Shown here: piece after piece, positions 1-6,034 of the stretch
How positions within the stretch are numbered: position 1 is the stretch's first letter
Layout: each line of letters opens with the position of its first letter
Assembly: GCA_003223675.1 (NCBI GenBank)
Contig: QHVW01000845.1
Coordinates: forward strand, 1 to 12,624
Direction of reading: 5' to 3'
Length of the DNA: 12,624 bases
DNA from: Acidobacteriota bacterium
GTDB lineage: Bacteria > Acidobacteriota > Thermoanaerobaculia > Multivoradales > UBA5704
Translations under genes and position numbers: made by a program
The notes under the pieces: model-generated
The model's database searches: none
Told to the model about the DNA's origin: nothing
What the model saw: the letters and a program-made list of their open reading frames with translations, nothing else

Positions 1-1643
1 TGACTACGAACGCGCCACGCCCCATCGCCGATGTCGCTCGTGATCTCGGAATCGACTCGAAAAACCTCGTGCCCTATGGTGACGACAAGGCCAAGGTCCG
101 GCTCACGGCCCGCGAGACCGGCCGGCCGCCCGGCAAGCTGATCCTGGTCTCGGCCCTCACCCCGACCGACGCCGGGGAGGGGAAGACCACCACCTCGATC
201 GGCCTCGCCCAGGGGATGGCCAGGATCGGCGAGAAGGTGTGCCTCGCCCTGCGCGAGCCGTCGCTCGGCCCCACCTTCGGCATGAAGGGGGGCGCCACCG
301 GCGGCGGGCGCGCGGTGGTGGTCCCCAGCGTAGACATCAACCTCCACTTCACCGGCGACTTCCACGCCGTCACCGCCGCCCACAACCTGCTCGCCGCCAT
401 GCTCGACAACCACCTGCACCAGGGGAACGCCCTCGGCATCGACGCGCGGCGGGTCTGGTGGCGGCGGGTGATGGACGTCAACGACCGCGCCCTGCGCCAC
501 CTCATCGTGGGCCTGGGCGGACCGCTGGAGGGGGTGCCGCGCGAGACCGGCTTCGACATCACCGCCGCCTCCGAGGTGATGGCCGTGCTCTGCCTCTCCG
601 AGGACGCCGACGACCTGCGCGCCCGCCTCAGCCGGCTGCTGGTGGCCCTCCGCCAGGACGGCAATCCGGTGACCGCCGCCGACCTCCAGGCCGTGGGAGC
701 GATGGTGGTGCTGCTCAAGGACGCCCTGATGCCCAACCTGGTGCAGACGATCGACGGCGTGCCGGCCCTCATCCACGGCGGCCCGTTCGCCAACATCGCC
801 CACGGCTGCAACTCGGTGATCGCCACCAAGATGGCGCTCGCCCACGCCGACTGGGTGATCACCGAGGCGGGGTTCGCCTTCGACCTCGGCGGCGAGAAGT
901 TCTTCGACATCAAGTGCCGCACGGCGGGGCTCGACCCCGCCGCCGTGGTGCTGGTGGCCACCATCCGCGCCCTCAAGCGGCACGGCGGCGTGGCCAAGGA
1001 GCAGCTCGGGACGGCCGATCCGGCGGCCGTGGAGCGGGGCCTCGACAACCTGCGCAAGCACATCGAGAACGTGCAGGTCTTCGGCAAGACTCCGATCGTG
1101 GCCCTCAACCGCTTCGGCACCGACGCCGAGGAGGAGATCGCGGCGGTGCGCCGGATGTGCGAGGAGCTGGGGGTCGCCTTCGCCGCGGCGGACCACTTCG
1201 CCCGCGGCGGCGAGGGGGCCACGGATCTGGCCCGGGTGGTGATCGACGCCGCCAACGCCGGCTCCCCCCCGTTCACCCCGCTCTACGAGCTGAGCGAGCC
1301 GTTCAAGGCCAAGATGCAGAAGATCGCCCAGACCATCTACGGCGCGGCCAAGGTGGGCTACACGCCGGCGGCCGAGCGGGACCTCAAGATGATCCAGAAG
1401 CTCGGCTACGAGAATCTCCCCCTCTGCGTGGCCAAGACCCAGTCCTCGCTCTCGGACAACCCCAAGCTCGCCGGCCGTCCGCAGGGGTTCGAGGTCACCG
1501 TGCGCAACCTCGTGCTGGCCGCCGGGGCGGGCTTCGTGGTGCCGCTGCTGGGAGACATGATCCGCATGCCCGGCCTCCCCGCCACCCCGCAGGCGGTGAA
1601 GATGGATCTGGTGGACGGGCAGGTGGTGGGGATGCTGGGGTAG
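1..1643 (+). CDS. fhs: Formate--tetrahydrofolate ligase (10-formyl-THF synthetase), missing only the first base
   Basis: Cytosolic enzyme that makes 10-formyltetrahydrofolate from formate, ATP and tetrahydrofolate, feeding one-carbon metabolism (purines, formyl-Met) or the methyl branch of acetogenic pathways. The frame is open to the left edge. The window begins with 'tg' followed by in-phase ACT ACG AAC, so the start codon (probably ATG) begins one base before the window, giving about 547 residues against about 555 usual for the family. The nucleotide-binding loop TPTDAGEGKTTT lies at about residues 54-65. Other family blocks are LREPSLGPTFGMKGGA, DINLHFTGDFHA, GFAFDLGGEKFFDIKCR and VATIRALKRHGG. 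The protein appears intact, ending at TAG 1641-1643. The membrane-protein gene follows after 6 bp and is probably co-transcribed. A GTG at 69 is a possible internal start, but it would remove conserved N-terminal sequence (residues IADVARDLGI). The promoter is outside the window. Confidence 0.97.
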   Translation, partial: TTNAPRPIADVARDLGIDSKNLVPYGDDKAKVRLTARETGRPPGKLILVSALTPTDAGEGKTTTSIGLAQGMARIGEKVCLALREPSLGPTFGMKGGATGGGRAVVVPSVDINLHFTGDFHAVTAAHNLLAAMLDNHLHQGNALGIDARRVWWRRVMDVNDRALRHLIVGLGGPLEGVPRETGFDITAASEVMAVLCLSEDADDLRARLSRLLVALRQDGNPVTAADLQAVGAMVVLLKDALMPNLVQTIDGVPALIHGGPFANIAHGCNSVIATKMALAHADWVITEAGFAFDLGGEKFFDIKCRTAGLDPAAVVLVATIRALKRHGGVAKEQLGTADPAAVERGLDNLRKHIENVQVFGKTPIVALNRFGTDAEEEIAAVRRMCEELGVAFAAADHFARGGEGATDLARVVIDAANAGSPPFTPLYELSEPFKAKMQKIAQTIYGAAKVGYTPAAERDLKMIQKLGYENLPLCVAKTQSSLSDNPKLAGRPQGFEVTVRNLVLAAGAGFVVPLLGDMIRMPGLPATPQAVKMDLVDGQVVGMLG

Positions 1644-1649
1644 GGGCCT

Positions 1650-2291
1650 GTGCTCCCCTGGCTCCTGCTCACGGCCGTCGCCCTCACCGGGCTGCTCGCG
1701 GCGGAGCGCCGCGGCTCCCGGTGGGGGATCTACGTCTGCAAACCGCTCGCCTCTCTGGGCTTCCTCGGCGCGGCCATGGCGGCCGGAGCCGCCGGCAGCC
1801 TTTACGGGCGGGCGGTCCTCGCCGCGCTCGTCCTCTCCTGGATCGGCGACGTCCTGCTGATGTCCGCCCGCTCCGCGGTCTTCCTCGCGGGCCTGGGCGC
1901 GTTCCTCCTCGCTCACGTGGCGTTCGGCGCCGCCTTCTGCCTGCGCGGGGAGGCCTGGCCCTGGACCGCCGGGGCGCTCGCGCTGCTGATCCTCCCGGCC
2001 GCGATCGTCTCCCGCTGGCTCCGCCCCCACCTGCCGGCGGAGATGCGGGTCCCCGTCCACGCCTATATCGCGGTGATCACTGCCATGCTGGCCCTGGCGG
2101 TGGGCACGGCCGCCGCCGGCTCCCCCGCCCTCATCCTGGTGGGAGCGCTCGCCTTCTACCTCTCCGACCTGTCGGTCGCCAACGACCGCTTCGTCCGTCC
2201 GGGATTCCTCAACCGGCTCTGGGGGCTCCCGCTCTACTATGCGGCGCAGCTCTGCCTGGCGGCCAGCGTCCGTCTTTGGGAGAGGACATGA
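1650..2291 (+). CDS. YhhN/TMEM86-family integral membrane protein (putative lysoplasmalogenase)
   Basis: A 213-residue, almost wholly hydrophobic protein with about seven to eight predicted membrane helices. It carries the YhhN-family landmarks: a Lys-Pro near the end of the first helix pair (KPL 31-33), a WIGD motif (64-67), FLLAHV (85-90), FYLSDLSVANDRF (169-181) and a C-terminal PLYYAAQ (194-200). Family members characterised in animals and bacteria hydrolyse the vinyl-ether bond of lysoplasmalogens. The exact substrate here is not shown by the sequence. The start is GTG at 1650, 6 bp after the fhs stop, with G-rich Shine-Dalgarno-like runs (GGGG 1637-1640, AGGGG 1642-1646) inside the end of fhs, so translation is probably coupled to fhs. 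The stop TGA (2289-2291) overlaps an ATG at 2288, a possible alternative start of the next gene. There is no obvious metabolic link to fhs. Confidence 0.85.
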   Translation: MLPWLLLTAVALTGLLAAERRGSRWGIYVCKPLASLGFLGAAMAAGAAGSLYGRAVLAALVLSWIGDVLLMSARSAVFLAGLGAFLLAHVAFGAAFCLRGEAWPWTAGALALLILPAAIVSRWLRPHLPAEMRVPVHAYIAVITAMLALAVGTAAAGSPALILVGALAFYLSDLSVANDRFVRPGFLNRLWGLPLYYAAQLCLAASVRLWERT

Positions 2292-2320
2292 TTGACTCCA
2301 CCCAAGGACGGCGGTACTCT
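2292..2320 (+). promoter_or_regulatory. Sigma-70-like promoter upstream of the DUF2089-type gene
   Basis: TTGACT (2292-2297, 5/6 match to the -35 consensus) and TACTCT (2315-2320, 4/6 match to the -10) are separated by exactly 17 bp. This predicts a transcript start near 2327 and a leader of about 33 nt to ATG 2360. The element begins directly after the preceding stop codon, in a stretch visibly less GC-rich than the flanking genes. Promoter function is inferred from spacing and match only. Confidence 0.5.
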
Positions 2321-2359
2321 CTCCTCAAGTCCGATTCCCAAAACTCAAAGACCAAGAAC

Positions 2360-2713
2360 ATGCCCCCCGAGCCGATTACCAATCATTGTCCCTATTGCGA
2401 GCGGGCCATGCAGGTTTCACGCATGACTTGCCCCTCGTGCGAGATCTCCGTCGAGGCCGATTTTCCGGCCCCGCGGCTCGCGCGGCTCCCCGTGGAGCAT
2501 CAGCGTTTCATCGAGATGTTCGTGCTCTCCAGCGGCAATCTGAAGGCGATCGCCGAGCAGGCCGGGGTCTCCTACCCCACCGTCAGGTCGCGGCTGGACA
2601 AGATCATCGACGCGCTGCGCCAGGTCATCGTGGAGACCAGCAGCGAGTCCGACGAGGTCTTCAGCGACCGCGAGCGGACCGAAGCGGCGGCGCGCCTGAT
2701 CAAGGCGATCTGA
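2360..2713 (+). CDS. DUF2089-type zinc-ribbon/HTH protein, putative small transcription regulator
   Basis: A 117-residue protein. The N-terminus holds a four-cysteine zinc ribbon (C10-x2-C13 and C24-x2-C27). A helix-turn-helix-like segment follows (about 59-83, GNLKAIAEQAGVSYPTVRSR), where the SYPTVR core is characteristic of DUF2089 proteins. The tail is acidic and helical. The architecture suggests a DNA-binding regulator, but no target is known. Start choice is uncertain. ATG 2360 fits the family N-terminus (short lead, then CPYC) and lies downstream of a good promoter, but it lacks a clear Shine-Dalgarno. ATG 2288 overlaps the upstream stop (ATGA), has GGGAG/GAGG just before it, and would add 24 residues of low-complexity sequence. 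The gene is closed by a strong hairpin terminator. The family often sits beside membrane proteins, so the TPR genes downstream or the YhhN gene upstream could be targets. That is only inference. Confidence 0.82.
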   Translation: MPPEPITNHCPYCERAMQVSRMTCPSCEISVEADFPAPRLARLPVEHQRFIEMFVLSSGNLKAIAEQAGVSYPTVRSRLDKIIDALRQVIVETSSESDEVFSDRERTEAAARLIKAI

Positions 2714-2731
2714 GCCCGCTTTTCTCCATCC

Positions 2732-2770
2732 AGGGGGCCCTCCTGGCCCCCTCAGCTATTTCTTTTCTTC
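2732..2770 (+). terminator. Rho-independent-like terminator after the DUF2089-type gene
   Basis: AGGGGGCC (2732-2739) and GGCCCCCT (2745-2752) form a perfect 8-bp GC stem with a 5-nt loop (CTCCT). A T-rich run, TATTTCTTTTCTTC, follows at 2757-2770. The T tract begins four bases after the stem, so termination may be less than ideal, but position and symmetry fit the end of the fhs-YhhN-DUF2089 run. Confidence 0.7.
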
Positions 2771-2781
2771 ACGAAGCCCGC

Positions 2782-2787
2782 TATAAA
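2782..2787 (+). promoter_or_regulatory. Possible -10 element (TATAAA) for the first TPR gene
   Basis: TATAAA (2782-2787) lies just after the terminator and predicts a start near 2794, giving a leader of about 54 nt to the GTG at 2848. The matching -35 region is weak (T-rich, no good TTGACA), so this is a tentative call. Confidence 0.35.
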
Positions 2788-2847
2788 TCTGGCCCTGCTC
2801 TTGCGTAGACAGACAGGGACGAGCGATCTCCGCTCTTCCAAAGGCAG

Positions 2848-4083
2848 GTGGAATCGGATCGGAGCCCGGTGCTGACTCTCAAGAATCTCAGGTTGCTCTT
2901 CGGCGGCAGAGGAGGGTGGAAATCCGACGGCACGGAGCGCCTGGACGGGTTCCTGGCCGACCCCGCCCTGGTGCGCTCCCTGCGGGAGGACGACCTTCGC
3001 CGGAAACGGCTCCCGCTCATCCTGACCTCCCTGCTGGTCGGCCTCCTCCTCGGCGCCGGCGGCATGCTGCTGGGGCTGTATCTCTGGAGGCCGGTGAGCT
3101 TCCAGAGCGGCGCCTCGGCGGCGATGATGGCCCGCATCCTCGCCAGCCAGGCGCAGACGGCGTGGCGGGCGAAGGAGCTCGATCAGGCGGTGAGCCACGC
3201 CCAACTGGCGGTCGAGCTCGCCCCCAATCTGGTCGACGCCTGGGACGCCCTGGCGCTCTCCCTCTTCTACTCCGGCCAGACGGTCAAAGCGGAGCAGGCC
3301 GCCCAGAAGTGCCTCAAGATCGATGCCGGCTATACCCGGGCCTATCTCCTGCTGGGAGACTTCAGCTTCTACACCGGCGCTTGGAAACAGGCCGAGGCGT
3401 ATTGGCGGAAGGCGCCGGACGCGAAGCGGAACCTCGCCGGGCTGCTGCTGCTGGAGAACCGCTTCGAGGAGGCGACTCCCCGGGTCCGGGAGCTGGCGCG
3501 CGACCGGCCGGACGACCCGATGGTGCGGGTGATGCGCGAGGCGGTACAGCTCGGGCGCCTGACGCCGGAGCTCCAGCGCAAGCTCGCGCCCGACTTCGTG
3601 GCCAGCCGCAACCCGGATACCGCCGAGGCCTGGGACCTGTTCTGGGACGGCCGCTACGAGGAGGCGTCGGCGGTGTTCAGCCGGGCGCTCAGCAAGTCGC
3701 CGCGGGACGGCTCGGCCATCATCGGCCGGGGTTGGTGCCTGCTCCAGATCGGCAGCCCCCGCGAGGCGCAGTCGGCTTTCGACCAGGCTCTGGCCTTCTG
3801 GCCCTCCAGCTACAGCGCCCTCAACGGCCGCGCCTGGACCAACAAGGCGTTGGGACAGACCGAGGGAGCGGAGGCGATCTGGCGCCAACTGGTGACGGAC
3901 TTCCCCCGCAGCGAGGAGATGGAGATCCCGAGCTGCTACAAGGGGCTCGGTACCCTCCACTACGAGCGCGGCGACTACGTGGGGGCCAGCTACTATCTCA
4001 CCCGGGCCCGGCTGGGCGACCCGTTCGACCGGGAGATCACGAGCCTCCTGCGGAGCTCCCTGGACAGGCAGGCTGTCCCCTGA
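2848..4083 (+). CDS. Membrane-anchored TPR-repeat protein (first of a tandem paralogous pair)
   Basis: A 411-residue protein. A cytosolic-looking N-terminus of about 54 residues contains an ERLDGFL motif (30-36) and a basic stretch RRKR (51-54). One transmembrane helix follows at about 55-79. The rest (about 95-405) is helical repeat. Clear TPR units are seen around 100-127 (AWRAKELDQAVSHAQLAVELAP), 132-160, 166-190, 262-286 (GRYEEASAVFSRALSKSP), 290-319 and 325-353, with a last pair at about 364-390. TPRs usually mediate protein-protein contacts; no partner or enzymatic function is visible. The start GTG 2848 is the first in frame after TAG 2806 and is preceded by AAAGG. The basic residues before the helix suggest N-in topology with the TPR domain outside the cytoplasm, but this is inference. 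The next gene is a diverged copy of this one. Confidence 0.85.
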   Translation: MESDRSPVLTLKNLRLLFGGRGGWKSDGTERLDGFLADPALVRSLREDDLRRKRLPLILTSLLVGLLLGAGGMLLGLYLWRPVSFQSGASAAMMARILASQAQTAWRAKELDQAVSHAQLAVELAPNLVDAWDALALSLFYSGQTVKAEQAAQKCLKIDAGYTRAYLLLGDFSFYTGAWKQAEAYWRKAPDAKRNLAGLLLLENRFEEATPRVRELARDRPDDPMVRVMREAVQLGRLTPELQRKLAPDFVASRNPDTAEAWDLFWDGRYEEASAVFSRALSKSPRDGSAIIGRGWCLLQIGSPREAQSAFDQALAFWPSSYSALNGRAWTNKALGQTEGAEAIWRQLVTDFPRSEEMEIPSCYKGLGTLHYERGDYVGASYYLTRARLGDPFDREITSLLRSSLDRQAVP

Positions 4084-4095
4084 GAGGGTGCCGCA

Positions 4096-4132
4096 TGGGC
4101 ATTTACATCGCGAACCTTCTATAATCTAGGGG
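4096..4132 (+). promoter_or_regulatory. Promoter with perfect TATAAT, predicting a leaderless mRNA for the second TPR gene
   Basis: A perfect -10 hexamer TATAAT occupies 4120-4125. Counting the usual seven bases downstream places +1 at about 4132-4133, and ATG is at 4133-4135. An in-frame TAG at 4127-4129 excludes any earlier start. A weak -35-like TGGGCA (4096-4101, 18-bp spacing, 4/6) is present. AGGGG directly abuts the ATG, too close to act as a normal Shine-Dalgarno. Confidence 0.65.
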
Positions 4133-5326
4133 ATGAGCCCGGGGCGCAGCGACAGTCCGGCCAAGCCACCGCGCTTCCAGCTCCTGCGCGGCCATGGCGA
4201 AGGCGAGCGGCTGGACCGTTTCCTCACCGCCGCCAACCCGCTGGAGCTGGCGGCTCCAGAGCCGGACCGCCCAGACCCGCGGAGCGGTGCGCGGGCCTGG
4301 GGCTTCGTCCTGGTTCTGGGAGTGGCGTCCCTGGTCCCCGTCCTCTTGCGATCCTCGTCCCTGGCGGCAGAGCCCGGCGAGCCCCGCCTCCACCAGGAGC
4401 AGGCCCGCCGGCTGGTCGATCAGGGACAGAGGCTTCTGAAGGAAGATCGCAACGACGCGGCGCTCGACGCGTTCAGCCGCGTGGCGCAGCTCGCTCCCGA
4501 CGACGCCGAAGCCTGGTCCGCGCTGGCCAGTTGCCAGCTACGGGCCTATCAATCCGTACAGGCCGAACGGGGCTATCAACGGGCGCTCTCCCTGGAGCCG
4601 GACAACAAGGGGGCGCTCCTCGGGCTCGGCACGCTCTATCTGCGGCAGGGGAAGGAGCAGCAGGCCGAGGAGGCATGGCGGCGCGGGGGCATCGACCAGC
4701 AGCTCGCCCGGCTCTATCTTCTGCAAGGAAAATTCGCCCTGGCCGAGACTCACCTGGTGAAGCTGCGGAGTGACGGAGCCGGCCTCGTCGCCCGCATGAC
4801 GCGGGCCGCCCAGGCCCGGCATCTCGATCCCGCTCTGCGGTCCTTTCTCGAGCCCGATCCCGCCGGCCTCTCGGCGTGGGCCGAGTCCGGATGGCGCCTG
4901 TACCATCAGAAGCGCTATGAAGAGGCGGCCTCCTCGTTCCAGAAGGCGCTCCGCGGCATCCCTCACGACGTGAACGCGTTGAGCGGCATGGGATCGGTGC
5001 TCCTGAAGCAGGGCCGGCCCGCGGCGGGGAGGGTCTACTTCGAGCAGGCGCTGAGCCTGCGCCCGGATCACCTGAGGTCGCTGAACGGCCAGGGCTCCTG
5101 CTTCGAGAGCGAGGGGAAGATCGGCGAGGCGATCGCGGTCTGGCGAAAGGCCGTCGAGCTCTATCCGGGCGCCAGCGAGGCCAGCCGGGGACTGGCCTTC
5201 ACCTATCTCAACCTCCGGGACTACCGCCAGGCGGCGTTCTACCTCGCCCCCCTGGCCAAGAAGTACCCTCAGAGCTCCCAGGTGCTCCAGGCGCTGGACG
5301 TAGCGGTGCGGCGGATGGGGCCCTAG
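4133..5326 (+). CDS. Membrane-anchored TPR-repeat protein (second of a tandem paralogous pair)
   Basis: A 397-residue protein with the same plan as its upstream neighbour: an N-terminal segment with ERLDRFL (25-31), one transmembrane helix at about 56-73, then TPR repeats. Units are visible at about 91-121 (GQRLLKEDRNDAALDAFSR), 125-155, 159-183, 186-212, 252-276 (KRYEEAASSFQKALRGIP), 280-311, 315-345 and 349-378. It aligns with the first TPR protein over its full length, including the AEAxWR/AEEAWR middle block and the W(R/D)L-x3-(K/G)RYEEA block, so the pair arose by tandem duplication followed by strong divergence. Role unknown; TPR domains generally scaffold other proteins. The start at ATG 4133 is forced by TAG 4127-4129 and a perfect TATAAT seven bases upstream. 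The broken permease gene begins 3 bp after its stop. Confidence 0.85.
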   Translation: MSPGRSDSPAKPPRFQLLRGHGEGERLDRFLTAANPLELAAPEPDRPDPRSGARAWGFVLVLGVASLVPVLLRSSSLAAEPGEPRLHQEQARRLVDQGQRLLKEDRNDAALDAFSRVAQLAPDDAEAWSALASCQLRAYQSVQAERGYQRALSLEPDNKGALLGLGTLYLRQGKEQQAEEAWRRGGIDQQLARLYLLQGKFALAETHLVKLRSDGAGLVARMTRAAQARHLDPALRSFLEPDPAGLSAWAESGWRLYHQKRYEEAASSFQKALRGIPHDVNALSGMGSVLLKQGRPAAGRVYFEQALSLRPDHLRSLNGQGSCFESEGKIGEAIAVWRKAVELYPGASEASRGLAFTYLNLRDYRQAAFYLAPLAKKYPQSSQVLQALDVAVRRMGP

Positions 5327-5329
5327 GCC

Positions 5330-6026
5330 TTGACGCTCCTCCAGATCCTGGCGCTGGTCGCCGCCTCCGTGGGCGCGGGGGTGATGAACGCCATGGCGGG
5401 CGGGGGAACGATCCTCACCTTCCCCACCCTGCTCCTCGCCGGGCTGCCGTCCATCGCCGCCAACGCCACCTCGACGGTGGCGCTCCTGCCCGGCTCCCTG
5501 GCGAGCCTCTACGGTTTCCGCGACGAGGTGCGGCAGAATCCGGGATGGCTGCGGACCCTCTTCCTGCCCAGCCTGATCGGCGGCACCCTCGGCTCCATCC
5601 TCCTCCTGCGCACGCCCGAGAAGGTCTTCGCCGCGCTCGCTCCCCTGCTGATCCTCTTCGCCACCGTCCTGTTCATGGTCCAGGGGGTGCTCTCCCGGCG
5701 CTCCCCCCAGCACACCGTGAGCCATCCCGCCGACCTGCCCCGGGGGCGGCTGACGGCCGCCTCGCTCCTCCAATTCGGCGCACGCCGCGAACGGGGTCAA
5801 GAACTTCTTCAATTTCTGCATCAATCTGTTGGCCGCGGCCTACTTCATCTACAAGGGGGCGGTGGTCTGGCCGGCGGCGCTGGTGATCGTGGGCGGCGCC
5901 ACCCTCGGCGGCTACGGCGGCGCCCGCTTCGCCCAGCGGATCGGCAAGGAGAAGGCGCGGGCGGCGGTGATCGTCATCGGCCTCGCGGTGACGGCGATCC
6001 TCTTCTGGCAGCAGGCGTCGAAGTAA
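5330..6026 (+). pseudogene. TSUP (TauE/SafE, formerly DUF81) permease gene broken by an internal frame-shifting deletion
   Basis: The first 149 residues, from TTG 5330, are a normal TSUP N-terminus: hydrophobic helix, AMAGGGTILTFPTLLLAGL, NATSTVALLPGSLASLYGFR, further helices, and LTAASLLQF ending at 5776. The frame then runs into unrelated sequence (GARRERGQ). The remaining TSUP C-terminus resumes in another frame from about 5781 (HAANGVKNFFNFCINLLAAAYF, shortened here to HAANGVKNFF...LLAAAYF) and ends with VIVIGLAVTAILFW and TAA 6024-6026. The stretch normally lying between these parts, about 28-30 residues with a conserved glycine-rich YGGYFGAGIG-type motif, is absent. Together the pieces give about 230 residues against about 255-260 in the family. 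The simplest reading is a deletion near 5777-5780 of length 2 mod 3 (for example about 86 bp). The intact family exports sulfite, sulfonates or related anions. This copy should be non-functional unless the gap is an assembly error. Confidence 0.85.
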
Positions 6027-6034
6027 GCCCGGCG

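Noticed and set aside
1642..1659. Small hairpin AGGGG/CCCCT enclosing the GTG start of the YhhN gene
   Set aside because: Only a 5-bp stem with an 8-nt loop in very GC-rich DNA; easily chance, with no further support for a regulatory role.
239..2287. Plus-strand frame open through fhs and the YhhN gene into the DUF2089-type gene (824 codons in total)
   Set aside because: The part before 2288 is Arg/Pro/Gly-rich shadow sequence out of phase with two clearly conserved genes. Only the last ~117 codons are a real protein.
2752..3960. 402-codon minus-strand open frame opposite the first TPR gene
   Set aside because: Composition is a reverse-strand shadow (Arg, Pro, Gln, Gly rich) with no recognisable motifs, whereas the plus strand encodes coherent TPRs.
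4538..5824. 428-codon minus-strand open frame opposite the second TPR gene and permease remnant
   Set aside because: Low-complexity Gly/Glu/Arg/Gln sequence antisense to genes with clear domain content.
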